Part shown: positions 27,741-36,579 of the stretch, piece after piece | How positions within the stretch are numbered: the first letter of the stretch is position 1 | Layout of the letters: each line of letters starts with the position of its first letter | Assembly: GCF_009828025.1 (NCBI RefSeq) | Contig: NZ_WTYA01000009.1 | Coordinates: 98,330 to 162,329 of the forward strand | Reading direction: 5' to 3' | DNA length: 64,000 nucleotides | Origin: Qipengyuania algicida | GTDB lineage: Bacteria > Pseudomonadota > Alphaproteobacteria > Sphingomonadales > Sphingomonadaceae | Program-made: the position numbers and the translations under genes | The notes under the pieces: generated by a model | Database searches by the model: none | Told to the model about the DNA's origin: nothing | The model's input: only the letters and a program-made list of their open reading frames with translations

Positions 27741-28502
27741 ATGAGCACACGATCGGAAAGGACGCAGAAGGGAAATCCCCACCAGCTAACCATTCGTCAG
27801 CACGTGTACCCGCGGGCGAGCATCGATCGGTTTGTCGATGCCGGTGGCGTGGACCTGTACGATCTAAAGCAGCACTTGCTCAGGCGCGCCAAGCCAGATG
27901 ACCCTATGTTCTGTGCTGACCGGGCGTGGGGGCATGGTCCTGAGGCCGGATGGATGAAGGACATAGAAGACGCGTTCCAAGACCTTGTTGAGAAGCTGCT
28001 TGCCGGTTTGTTGGACGTTTTCGACGAAAAGCAGTCCGCGACTATAAGCGACTTCTACGCCCTATGGCAGGCGCGAGCCGAGCGCCGGCGGCTGCCGTCA
28101 CAGCGCGTTCCCGCCGCCGAGGGCGTGCTCGGCACACGCTTAGACTACACCGAAGACGACTTGGAAAAGTTGGAAAAGGCCGGAATATCGGCCTTTCGTG
28201 GCGATGGAACGATCTCGATGCGGCACCTGATGGGTCCTGTCATCCGGCTCGCGATGTTCCGCATCATAGACGGTTTGGACGGAAGGACCTGGCGAACCGT
28301 GACAACGAATGCCGGCGAGTTCTGTGTACCCGACGTGCCTGCCCATGGCATCATTCCGCTCACGCCGACGGTGGCGTTGCACAGCACGAGGTCTGGCGTC
28401 ATGGGCTTTGAGGACCTGATTCACGTCAACTGGTGCCTGGCCTCGAAGTCTCGCGAGTACCTGTTCGCGCGATCGTTGAAAAAATGCCCCGGATTGGCCT
28501 GA
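27741..28502 (+). CDS. DUF4238-like protein
   Basis: 253 residues from ATG 27741. The N-terminus HQLTIRQHVYPRASIDRF resembles the opening of DUF4238 proteins (H-x-x-x-x-x-x-L-x-x-F). Near the end, TTNAGEF and IIPLTPTVALH resemble the TSDNP and PLTP-like segments of that family. The middle is helical. DUF4238 proteins have no established activity but are frequent in defence and mobile islands. The gene stands alone on the plus strand and converges with the gene at 28814. Confidence 0.6.
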   Translation: MSTRSERTQKGNPHQLTIRQHVYPRASIDRFVDAGGVDLYDLKQHLLRRAKPDDPMFCADRAWGHGPEAGWMKDIEDAFQDLVEKLLAGLLDVFDEKQSATISDFYALWQARAERRRLPSQRVPAAEGVLGTRLDYTEDDLEKLEKAGISAFRGDGTISMRHLMGPVIRLAMFRIIDGLDGRTWRTVTTNAGEFCVPDVPAHGIIPLTPTVALHSTRSGVMGFEDLIHVNWCLASKSREYLFARSLKKCPGLA

Positions 28503-28813
28503 ACTTCGATCGCAACGCAGCAGCGACCGTAGCACCGTAAGACCGAAAGGTAGACATTGCGACGGGTTGAGCACATCCTGGAAACGGTCGTTCGTTCACA
28601 TTCTAATTGGAGGCGGGAAAGTGGGCCGGTTGCTGAATGGCTGGTTCTGGGCGCTGAGAGGTGGAAAGCCGCCGTTCGATAAGCGCCTCAGAAAGGGCGG
28701 CTGCCGACCAAATCAAGACATCCAGCGTTTTTGACGTAAGCGTCAGCTCTTGCTGAAACAGGCCATTCGGGTCGCGCGAACCGTCCGGTCGGCTACTGTC
28801 CTAATTCCGCCAT
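28503..28813. other. 311-base convergent intergenic
   Basis: No gene seen. It contains GTGGGCCGG followed by TTGCTGAATGGC (28621-28641), related to sequences at 26398-26429 and, inverted, at 12426-12453. Confidence 0.5.
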
Positions 28814-29719
28814 TCAGCCGAGTCTTTCATTGAGATGTGTCACTATTGACAGCTCGCGACCTGGCGCCTTCATCTCGGACAGGGTCATGTCAGCTTTGGT
28901 CTTTGTGGCTGAGAATAGCTTCCCTGCTAACTTTCCTAGACGCAGCTTGACTACGTCTTCGATCAGTTCGGCACCCTGTCCCACGACAGCACCAAGCGTC
29001 ATCGTTGTGTATTTAAGCTTATGAGCGCGAAGGTACGTCTCGTAATCAGATAGCAGATCCGCAAGGTGCTCTTCCACCAGAGCCAATGACGTTTCGCTCT
29101 TGGCGGTTTTGCTCGCCCAGAGTCGGAGTTTCCGCGCTCGCTCCTGGAGGTTTCTGTCCTGCTTAAGGGCGAAGATGTCTTCCCAGCTTGTCCGTTCTTC
29201 AGGGATCAGAACACGCTTTATCGCTAGGTGGAGCACACTGCCCACACTCAGTGACTGCACTGGTGCGCCCTGCGCGATCAACGGCATGGTATGCGCCGAC
29301 ACCGCGTGTGTGCCGTGATTGGTCAAAGACGCCGCAGCGAGCCTAGTTGAAAGGCTGGCTCGCAATCCCTGTAACTGACTGAATTCTTCAATCGACACCG
29401 TCAATCCGGAGTTCGGTGGCAGCGCGCCCTGAAGCCGCTCGTCGACCTCACGCAGAGCCGGTCCTATTTCTTCGACCGTCGGGCCAGATATCGGAACACC
29501 TGCCAAGCGATCGGAAGAGAGAAAGTATGGGCTCTCTAGCAAGAATTCCATCTCGTCAGCGAAAGCTTGATATTTCGCGCGATTATGCGCTCCGTACCGC
29601 CACTCGTTGATCGCTGCGGTCGAATGCATCAGTAGCATTCCATCGAAAAATAGAATGTCGCGCTTATAGTTGCTCGGCGAGCTGGCAAGCGTCTGCGACC
29701 TGTCATCAACGCCTATCAT
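28814..29719 (-). CDS. Unrecognised protein of the defence island
   Basis: 301 residues. No signal or membrane helix. The N-terminus YKRDILFFDGMLLMH has the look of a strand-turn opening of an alpha/beta domain, and the second half is helical and Lys/Arg/Glu-rich, with LVEEHLADLLSDYETYL. I do not recognise a family and assign no function. It reads the same way as the three defence genes upstream but is separated from them by 178 bases, so it may or may not share their transcript. Confidence 0.55.
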   Translation of the reverse strand: MIGVDDRSQTLASSPSNYKRDILFFDGMLLMHSTAAINEWRYGAHNRAKYQAFADEMEFLLESPYFLSSDRLAGVPISGPTVEEIGPALREVDERLQGALPPNSGLTVSIEEFSQLQGLRASLSTRLAAASLTNHGTHAVSAHTMPLIAQGAPVQSLSVGSVLHLAIKRVLIPEERTSWEDIFALKQDRNLQERARKLRLWASKTAKSETSLALVEEHLADLLSDYETYLRAHKLKYTTMTLGAVVGQGAELIEDVVKLRLGKLAGKLFSATKTKADMTLSEMKAPGRELSIVTHLNERLG

Positions 29720-29897
29720 CGCGGTTGGCCCTTTCCATTGTCATCGATTGTATATGCCGATGCATTCTAAGCGGAATGCGCTTTCCCAAATTAGCCGGGT
29801 TCAAATCGAACACCCTGCGTGGGCGGAGGAGAAGATCGCCTCGGTCATTGTCCCGCTGCTCCGCCGGCACGGTGTCGAAGTCGGCTGAAGGGCAGGA

Positions 29898-30698
29898 TCA
29901 CCCAGCCCGCCGCCGCAGAAGATAGACGCTGAGCGCGCTGGCAGTGGTAACCACGAGCTCGGCCTCCTCGAATTGCGGTTGGCGCCCTTCGAGAATGTGG
30001 CGCCCCTGCTGCGACGTGAACCCCCAGAGCTTCTCGACCGCCTGATCGAGCGGCGCTGGCAGGTTCAGTCGCCTGATGGCCGGCCCGAGCGTGTCAGTCG
30101 TCTCGCCCACCTCGCGCGCCACGCATTCCAGCGCCGCCATGGCGTGCTGGATCGCCCCAGTGACATCGGCATGGGGGCGACGCGAGATATCGCGCAAAGC
30201 TTCATGGACCTCGTTCGCGGCCGTCGGCGCGCCGTTCTGCCGCATAACCTCGGTCGCATGTCCGGTGGCGAGCGCGAAGGCCTCAGATCCACGCGCGTTC
30301 AACGTCCCCTGCTTCATCTCCCAGCCCACACCCCGCTCGCGGAAAAGCTGGTTGAGCTGCGCTTCGAAACGGGCCTGCTGCCTGCCGGTGAAGTCGCGCG
30401 CGCCGATTTCGGTGAAGAGGCGCTCGGCAAAGTCATACACGCGATACCATGGCGCTTCGTCGATAAGCCCCGACACCTCGCGCTCGACATTGCTCGCCGA
30501 CCAGTTGTTCTGGTCGGGCCGCCGCAGCAGGACCTGGCACAGAACGTCGCGCATCACGCCGGGGCCAAGGTCAGCACCGTATCCCGCCATCAGGATACCA
30601 TCACGAACCGAAGTCGGAGCGTCTTCGCGGGTCGTGATTTCGGCTTCTGGAGCCTGGTAGCCGAAGCGATCGGAGAAGGAGGAGTCGGAACCGTTCAT
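29898..30698 (-). CDS. AbiJ-like abortive-infection protein (AbiJ_NTD4 plus Abi C-terminal domain)
   Basis: 266 residues. The N-terminal part (FSDRFGY, then SVRDGILMAGY and APWYRVYDFAERLF) matches the AbiJ N-terminal domain 4 pattern. The C-terminal half with HADVTGAIQHAMAALECVAR, PLDQAVEKLWGF and GRHILEG matches the abortive-infection C-terminal helical (HEPN-related) domain. Such proteins are thought to stop phage by killing or arresting the host, possibly as RNases. The gene is third in an operon behind SIR2 and DUF3800 genes (38-base gap), and this context supports anti-phage function. Confidence 0.75.
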   Translation of the reverse strand: MNGSDSSFSDRFGYQAPEAEITTREDAPTSVRDGILMAGYGADLGPGVMRDVLCQVLLRRPDQNNWSASNVEREVSGLIDEAPWYRVYDFAERLFTEIGARDFTGRQQARFEAQLNQLFRERGVGWEMKQGTLNARGSEAFALATGHATEVMRQNGAPTAANEVHEALRDISRRPHADVTGAIQHAMAALECVAREVGETTDTLGPAIRRLNLPAPLDQAVEKLWGFTSQQGRHILEGRQPQFEEAELVVTTASALSVYLLRRRAG

Positions 30699-30736
30699 GC
30701 GGCAACATTACCCCGATTGGTCGGCGAGATCTCGGC

Positions 30737-31777
30737 TTATTTGGCGGCGGCCGGTTCGTCCTCGGGCCAGGCAAGGCTGGGCGTCGCCATGATCCGACCG
30801 CCCAGGCGGAATTTGTTCATTGTAGGTAGCAGCGCGCGGGCCAGCTTGCGATCGGGCGGAAGCAGCCCAACGGGGCTCACATAGACCTCGCTGCGGTGGA
30901 TCATGAGACCGCGCAGCGGCAGCCACCCGGCCTCGCCGAGATTGCCGATCAAGCCGCGGCGTAGAGCGTTTGTCACGATATCGACCAACTCGAGGCCGGG
31001 CTCCGGTTCGCTCGAGAAGCGAAAGCTCTCACCAAACATCTTCTGCAGGTCGATGCCGGCGCCCCTGCTGTGATCGGCGGGCGGCGCGACGTCGCGGAGA
31101 TATTCGGGAAGGTCGTCAAAAATGAAGCGACGAAAATGGCGGTAATCGCCGCCGGGGATCATCGCGCCGGGTTTCACCAGCGACATCGCCTGCAGCCAGA
31201 TCACCAGCGTTTTGGACCACCAGTCCTCCCAGTTGGTGACGGCACCGGGATTCTTGGCGTCGATGACCCAGTTGAATTCTCCGAGTTCCTTCGGAAAGCG
31301 CTGGCAGTGGTAGACGATCATGTCCTGCATGACGTTGTAGAGGAGGTCAATCGTCACCGCGCCCTGAACATAGAGCTGGTCGGAAAACCCAGCCATGCGC
31401 TCCTGCAGCGCAGCGACGCTATCTCGTAGTTCTTGGGTATGACCATGGGTAAGGTTGGCAGCGAGACCCGCGCTGCGTCTCTCGCGGTGCTTGGCGATGT
31501 CCTCGGGGCTGTGGTCGGCGAGGTCGATCATCGAGGCGCAGAACAGCGCGCCATTGATACGCAGGAGCTCGATCACCGCGGCAACTTGGCGCTCGTCGAG
31601 CAGGCTACCTTTCACCTCGCCCTTTCGCGTCGGCAGGTTTAAGCGGAGCCGCCCATATTTCTTGAACAGCTTGGGCAGGCGGTGGGACGGCATGATGAGC
31701 GCGCCGAGCGTCGAGACCGCCGGCGCGTCGGCCCCCACCCCAGTAAACGTCCCTGACTCATCGATGAAGATATGCAC
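30737..31777 (-). CDS. DUF3800 domain protein
   Basis: 346 residues. The opening MHIFIDESGTF is the signature of DUF3800, a domain with an RNase H-like predicted fold whose acidic residues (Asp6, Glu7 and later WVIDAKNPG) could bind metal. A later His/Arg-rich part (HFRRFIFDDLPEYL) and the C-terminal LVDIVTNALRRGL complete the family pattern. No activity is proven for the family. It lies between the SIR2 gene (126 bases upstream, with a hairpin) and the AbiJ-like gene (38 bases downstream). Confidence 0.85.
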   Translation of the reverse strand: MHIFIDESGTFTGVGADAPAVSTLGALIMPSHRLPKLFKKYGRLRLNLPTRKGEVKGSLLDERQVAAVIELLRINGALFCASMIDLADHSPEDIAKHRERRSAGLAANLTHGHTQELRDSVAALQERMAGFSDQLYVQGAVTIDLLYNVMQDMIVYHCQRFPKELGEFNWVIDAKNPGAVTNWEDWWSKTLVIWLQAMSLVKPGAMIPGGDYRHFRRFIFDDLPEYLRDVAPPADHSRGAGIDLQKMFGESFRFSSEPEPGLELVDIVTNALRRGLIGNLGEAGWLPLRGLMIHRSEVYVSPVGLLPPDRKLARALLPTMNKFRLGGRIMATPSLAWPEDEPAAAK

Positions 31778-31863
31778 AAGGCCTCCTCGTAGAGGACAAT
31801 AGGCCGGTTCGTGCGCCGGCGTGATCTAGATTACCAGGACCAGCTCGCCACCCGCGGGCAAAT

Positions 31864-31891
31864 CCGCGCGGTGGACTCCGTCACCGCGCGG
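31864..31891 (-). promoter_or_regulatory. GC-rich hairpin between SIR2 and DUF3800 genes
   Basis: A perfect 10-bp inverted repeat (CCGCGCGGTG / CACCGCGCGG) with an 8-base loop sits just behind the SIR2 stop. It has no T-run, so it may slow or process the transcript and lower DUF3800/AbiJ expression relative to SIR2, rather than terminate fully. Confidence 0.55.
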
Positions 31892-31903
31892 CCGAAACCC
31901 ACT

Positions 31904-34900
31904 CTACGCGGCCGCCTGCCGGCGCGCCCAACCCATCAACTTCATGAAACGCGGATCGGTTTCCAACGCCGCGTCGCTCTCCGCGAGACTCTTCAACATG
32001 GATAGAAGCGAACTCGGCACTCTGTCTTCGGCCACAACGGCGTCAAGAAGGGTCAGCACGGCGCGCGGCGCGGTTTCATAAAACGTCTTCGCATCTTCGT
32101 CGCGACCGAGGTAGCTTTCGATCTCCCATGTATCGAGGGGGGCCAAGGCCGGCGCTATGGCATCGGCAGCCTCGGGAAAAGCCCCGGCCGTATGGAGCGC
32201 CAACCTCACAAGATGCAGACTGGCGCCAGCCGAACGGCTGGCGGGATCAAGCGGCCATATCTGTTTGAAGAGCGGGCCAATCCGCTCCCGCCAAAGATCT
32301 GCAGCGCTACCGTCCATCTTCTCGATCGCCTCGGAGAGCCAATATGCGGCACTGCTGCGAACCTCTTCTGTCGATCGAGCCAACGCGCGTCTGACCTCGA
32401 CGCTGGAGATCTCGGGAACGGGCGCTGTTGCGACCTGCGCCCATAGCAGCGGTGCGACCATCCACTGGGCGACGGAACCTATCGAGCGATCGAGATCCGA
32501 ATGGCTGCCGGCTTCGAGCAGACCAGCCTTCAGGGCTGCATAAAGATCAGGCTGGGGAATCTGCCCACGCAGCAATACTGACCAAGCTGCCGGCGCATAG
32601 GGCGACGTCCAGACCGTCAATGGTAGCAACCATTGCGTCGTCCAAGCCGGATGTTCAGCGAACAGAGCCCTCATGCCACCCATCGCCGCGGCCGTTCCAA
32701 GGAATCCCAGCTCGCCCTCGGCGGAAACTAGGCGCTCAAGCCGCGTAAGGATTGCATGCTGGTCACCGGCTCGTTCGCTTCCTCGCACCTTTTCGTATTC
32801 ATCGAGCAGCAGCGTTCCAATTTTGCCCTCCGCGCTATTCAGCATGCTGAAGACGACATCCGTTCGAGATTGCTCATCGACCGGCCCGGCATGGTCCAGG
32901 ACCGCCGCAAACAGTCGATCCCAGACCGACAAAAAAGACGCTGTCGAGATCGACAGGGTGTCGCGTTTCCGAAGAAACCAATCCGCGATCGCAGTGTACG
33001 GCTTGAACTGAAAATCCGGCCGGCTGATCGCGTCCAGTGCGAGATGCTGGATGTCTTCTTTCTCAGTTGCGGTGATGGACCAGAAGAAAGACTGCCATGC
33101 GCCAGCGCGACTGCTGCTCGACGGATCGTCAGCGAGGAGAGCCGACAGGGCACGCTGAGGTTCTGCGTCGCAGTAGAGCCGCCATAGATCGCCCTGTGCA
33201 AACGGATCGCGACCGATGACCTCTTCGACCCGACCAAGCACCTCATCGACCGGCGTTTCGGCGAGGATACTTACGTCTCCTTGGTGACCTACTGTGCGAA
33301 CACCGGAAGACCAGACCCGGAAGTCGTCCTCCTCGCCGTCTGACTTCCAGGCAGGATGCCTCGCTCTGAGTAGGGCCAATGTGTCTGCCGCAAGCGGCGA
33401 CAAGCTAACATCCGCACCCTCGATCCGAGCTAGGCGGATAAACACCGCATTGTCTCGCACTGATGCGATCTGATCGGGGTCGCCGTCGGATAACAGGAGC
33501 TCGCGTGGCAAGCCGACGCAGATCCGTTTCTCGACCCTCGCCCGATCCTCAGCGACCACACTGGACCAACGATGGACGAAGAGCTGCATGGTTTCGCGCC
33601 GGGCATCGCTGAGCCAAAAGTCCTCGTCCGACAATGTCAGGAGATGCTCGGCAACTTCCGACGTTGAGAAGAATGTTTGTCTTAAGGCATGAAGCCCCAT
33701 TCTTCGGAGCAATAGATACGACGATGTCAGCCACTCGATTGCCAGAGCTTTTGCTGCAATCGGTCGAACAGCGGCCTCCGTATCCCAAAGGTCGATCACC
33801 GCGCGAACGATCGAATAGAATCCGTCAGGATGTTGATCCTGGAAATGGCGTGAAACCGATTTGACGTCGCTGCTGGTTGTATAGAGGGTGTCGGTATCTG
33901 CCGCCTCTTCGAGCGCATCTTCCAGCTCGCGCATGAGCGCACGGATCAGGCTCGAGCGACCATCATTGGGCCACTGCGCAACCAGATCCTCAATCTTGTC
34001 GAGAGGTCCGGGGCCCCAATCGACCCGCAGGACGTGACGCAGAGCCAACGTTTCTGGGGTAGGATCGTCCTCCAGGCCCGGCCATCGAAAGACGTGCCCA
34101 ATCCTGACCTGTGGTCGAAGGCACGACAGAACGTCGCGCTTTGTGCTTAACGAGAAATCGCCCTCGTTTATGGCCGCCTTCGCTCGAAACCAGCGGAGAC
34201 CCACATCGCTGTTGGAGGCATAGCGTCGCGCCGCAACGCGAACGATCAGCTGCCAGGCGCGAAGGAGGACGGGATGGAGTTCGCCCGACTTTCGATTTCG
34301 CCATCCCAAGATCCGTTCGATGGCGCCCAAGGTCTCTGGCGAGAGGGGAAGATTCTCGGCCGTCGCAGCCGGCATGTTACGATCGTTCAATCGCGCAACG
34401 ATCCAACGGTACGGCGAGATGGTGTTCATTCGAAAGACGTCTGCCTTAACGAGCGGCGCTGCCCATTTCGGATCCGGGTTAACCTCGCCAAGGAGCTCTC
34501 CTGCATCGCCGCCGCTCAGCAGCCAGCGGAGTCGCTGCCAATCACCCTCGCTGACCTCGTCTGGATCCTGCCCCAGTATCCGGCTGGCGTGCCCCCGGCG
34601 CCATCCGGTTGGATCTGCCGCGAACCCGGCCCACGTCGATATCGTCTCGTAAAGCGTGTCGTGATCTTTGGAATCGCGAGAGTCGTACGTGATCGCCGTC
34701 GCGCCCTTGGCTTCCCAGATCGCGGCAATACGATTTCTGGATGGACCGTCTGGCGCCGAGGGAACAAACGCGAAGATTTCGCGGATGTCGGGGTAACGCT
34801 CCCTGTCCGCCGTAAGCACCTCAAGGATGTAGCGCATCGGCGGATCGTCGGCCCCGTAGCCAAGAATCACGATGGTCGTTGCGCGTGCGAGGTCATAGAC

Positions 34901-35542
34901 ATATCGCGCTGCCCAGCCGGATCGGAGATAGGCTTCACCGAACTCAGCACTGTTCAGCACCAATGAGGTGCGCGAGAGGCCCAGATCGCCGTCGGCAATT
35001 CGGCCATGCAGATGAAGAACACCGGTAAAGTCAGTGCCAAGTGGGGGAGGCAGATCGGCGCACGCCCGGCTCGCGACTTTCGTAGGACCCGCCCTCTCGA
35101 AAAGGGTGTCGAAGTTGGTCGTGACGATGCGTTGGCGCATCTCGGGATCGCGCGAGAGGGTCCAGACGTCCTGATGGGCCGGAAAGGGGCCAAGCGGCGG
35201 CTGCAAGTTTTTCTCGATCGCCGTCGTCAGCAGCCCCTCGGCTCGGATCCGAGAGGCGGTGTCAGTTCCCCGTAGACGTTTGGAAAGAGCAAACAGAGCG
35301 CGATCAAGTGCCGCGGGTCCCCTCTCCTTGCCGTCTTTGTCGAGGCCCATCGCATCTTCTTCGGCAGCGTATCCTTCCCAGCTCTCACCAAGGTCAGCGT
35401 AAATGTCTGTGGTGAGCTCGTAGAATGATGGAAGGCCGTACCGCTGCGAGATGCCAGCGCCGCACAGGAATACAACCTCGCCCTTCTCTTGGAGGGCAAT
35501 CAGTCGATCCGGAATATCGGCAGTATCGTCGGACAAGCGCAT
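31904..35542 (-). CDS. SIR2-domain anti-phage effector, DSR-like, with long helical C-terminus
   Basis: 1212 residues. Residues 20-245 form a SIR2_2-type NADase domain: GEVVFLCGAGIS (nucleotide loop, 24-32), TTNFDTLFE with the NAD-binding Asn about 143, VLHLHG with catalytic His about 179, and ILGYGADDP. The remaining 950 residues are Trp- and Leu-rich helical repeats without enzymatic motifs, probably a sensor scaffold. Length and layout match defence-associated sirtuins (DSR1/DSR2), which deplete NAD when they recognise phage proteins. It leads a transcript with DUF3800 and AbiJ-like genes. Membership in DSR1, DSR2 or a new group cannot be settled by eye. Confidence 0.85.
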   Translation of the reverse strand: MRLSDDTADIPDRLIALQEKGEVVFLCGAGISQRYGLPSFYELTTDIYADLGESWEGYAAEEDAMGLDKDGKERGPAALDRALFALSKRLRGTDTASRIRAEGLLTTAIEKNLQPPLGPFPAHQDVWTLSRDPEMRQRIVTTNFDTLFERAGPTKVASRACADLPPPLGTDFTGVLHLHGRIADGDLGLSRTSLVLNSAEFGEAYLRSGWAARYVYDLARATTIVILGYGADDPPMRYILEVLTADRERYPDIREIFAFVPSAPDGPSRNRIAAIWEAKGATAITYDSRDSKDHDTLYETISTWAGFAADPTGWRRGHASRILGQDPDEVSEGDWQRLRWLLSGGDAGELLGEVNPDPKWAAPLVKADVFRMNTISPYRWIVARLNDRNMPAATAENLPLSPETLGAIERILGWRNRKSGELHPVLLRAWQLIVRVAARRYASNSDVGLRWFRAKAAINEGDFSLSTKRDVLSCLRPQVRIGHVFRWPGLEDDPTPETLALRHVLRVDWGPGPLDKIEDLVAQWPNDGRSSLIRALMRELEDALEEAADTDTLYTTSSDVKSVSRHFQDQHPDGFYSIVRAVIDLWDTEAAVRPIAAKALAIEWLTSSYLLLRRMGLHALRQTFFSTSEVAEHLLTLSDEDFWLSDARRETMQLFVHRWSSVVAEDRARVEKRICVGLPRELLLSDGDPDQIASVRDNAVFIRLARIEGADVSLSPLAADTLALLRARHPAWKSDGEEDDFRVWSSGVRTVGHQGDVSILAETPVDEVLGRVEEVIGRDPFAQGDLWRLYCDAEPQRALSALLADDPSSSSRAGAWQSFFWSITATEKEDIQHLALDAISRPDFQFKPYTAIADWFLRKRDTLSISTASFLSVWDRLFAAVLDHAGPVDEQSRTDVVFSMLNSAEGKIGTLLLDEYEKVRGSERAGDQHAILTRLERLVSAEGELGFLGTAAAMGGMRALFAEHPAWTTQWLLPLTVWTSPYAPAAWSVLLRGQIPQPDLYAALKAGLLEAGSHSDLDRSIGSVAQWMVAPLLWAQVATAPVPEISSVEVRRALARSTEEVRSSAAYWLSEAIEKMDGSAADLWRERIGPLFKQIWPLDPASRSAGASLHLVRLALHTAGAFPEAADAIAPALAPLDTWEIESYLGRDEDAKTFYETAPRAVLTLLDAVVAEDRVPSSLLSMLKSLAESDAALETDPRFMKLMGWARRQAAA

Positions 35543-35919
35543 TAAGCGTCAATTGCCCGATGCGCCTGCGGTGGCAAGGCAAACAAGATCCCGGCTCACC
35601 GCCGTTGCTTCGTTCACTGCATGAACTATTCGTAGATCACGACGCCCGATTGCATTGTCGATGTGGTGGTTGGGAGAGCGTCGTGCGGTAGCCCACCGAC
35701 CGCTTCTGGAAATTGCCGTCATTTATCTAGCACGTGGTCAACGGCAGATATGTCCCAAACCAAGCCATTCGACCAAGCTGATAACCTTGTCCGCTTCGAG
35801 GCAATGGCGAGGCGAGCCGTAATGACCGGAATGGGGCGCTAAGTAATCATTCGCCAAGACGCTTTGAGGATGATGCCTTCTACAGAGCGTGACCGCGGCA
35901 GACGCGGGATGCATGCGCA

Positions 35920-36168
35920 TCAATCCGCTCGCAGACACACTCTCACCAAACGGCTCCAATCTTCGTAATCCTTTGGCTGGTCTATCGCAGCCCATGAAAC
36001 ACTCGAGCCATCGCTTTGTCTGACCTCGCTGACCGGGGAACAGGACATGAAAATGCCATACGCTTGGCGCTTCATTTTCCAGATCTCAACCAGTAATTTT
36101 CCAGGGACCGGCTGGAACTCTTTACCCTCACGTTTGCGTGAGATGAAGTATATTTCAGGATAATTTGG
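35920..36168 (-). pseudogene. Short or truncated ORF missed by length, unknown function
   Basis: A minus-strand frame reads about 80 residues, including NYPEIYFISRKREGKEFQP, EIWKMKRQAYGIFMS, WAAIDQPKDYEDW and VCLRAD before TGA. The composition is protein-like, unlike the flanking non-coding sequence. The only ATG (36075) gives 51 residues and cuts off a well-formed N-terminal stretch, and a TGA lies just above 36168. It is therefore probably the 3' part of a gene decapitated when the xis-int module arrived. Bases 35543-35919 show nothing else. Confidence 0.4.
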
Positions 36169-36348
36169 GATGATTCAGGATATTGTTAGCATAAATCCAT
36201 ATGCTATTACTGAAATAGAAATATGAATTGAAAGATCCACAAAGTTCCTGGATAAATATATTAAACTTATCATGCAATTTACGGACTCAAAGTTTTTAAA
36301 AACTGTGTTATTATTGATACGACTCGAAGCAGAACTTGGAGTATATCA
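36169..36348 (+). promoter_or_regulatory. AT-rich leader of the xis-int module
   Basis: This 180-base stretch is strikingly A/T-rich against a GC-rich background, includes TTTTTAAAAACTG just before xis and probably holds its promoter and Xis/Int arm sites. It indicates foreign DNA. Confidence 0.5.
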
Positions 36349-36579
36349 ATGTTAAAGAATGATCTAATTCGTGGAGCCGCCGCCGCCGCAAACTACACCG
36401 GCTTGGATCAGGGAACGATTTATCGGTTGTGCCAGCAGGATGAGATTCCTTACGTGCGGCTCGGGCATCGACTTTTCTTCCGGAAGAGCGAACTCGACCA
36501 AACGTTCGCGGGGGCGTTCCAAAGGGGTGGCCCTAGCAAAACTGGTTCGCAATCCTCGATAAATGGGAGGGTGGCATGA
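36349..36579 (+). CDS. Excisionase-family DNA-binding protein (MerR-like helix-turn-helix)
   Basis: 76 residues. The core AAANYTGLDQGTIYRLCQQ, then IPYVRLGHRLFFRKSELD, is the standard helix-turn-helix plus wing of Xis/AlpA-type proteins. Its stop overlaps the integrase ATG (ATGA), so the two are coupled. It likely directs excision and may repress or activate its own promoter. Confidence 0.88.
   Translation: MLKNDLIRGAAAAANYTGLDQGTIYRLCQQDEIPYVRLGHRLFFRKSELDQTFAGAFQRGGPSKTGSQSSINGRVA

Noticed and set aside
36127..36142. CTCACG-TTTG-CGTGAG hairpin as a regulatory site before xis
   Set aside because: It falls inside the protein-like minus-strand frame (codons for SRKRE) and is far from the xis start; a chance palindrome is more likely.
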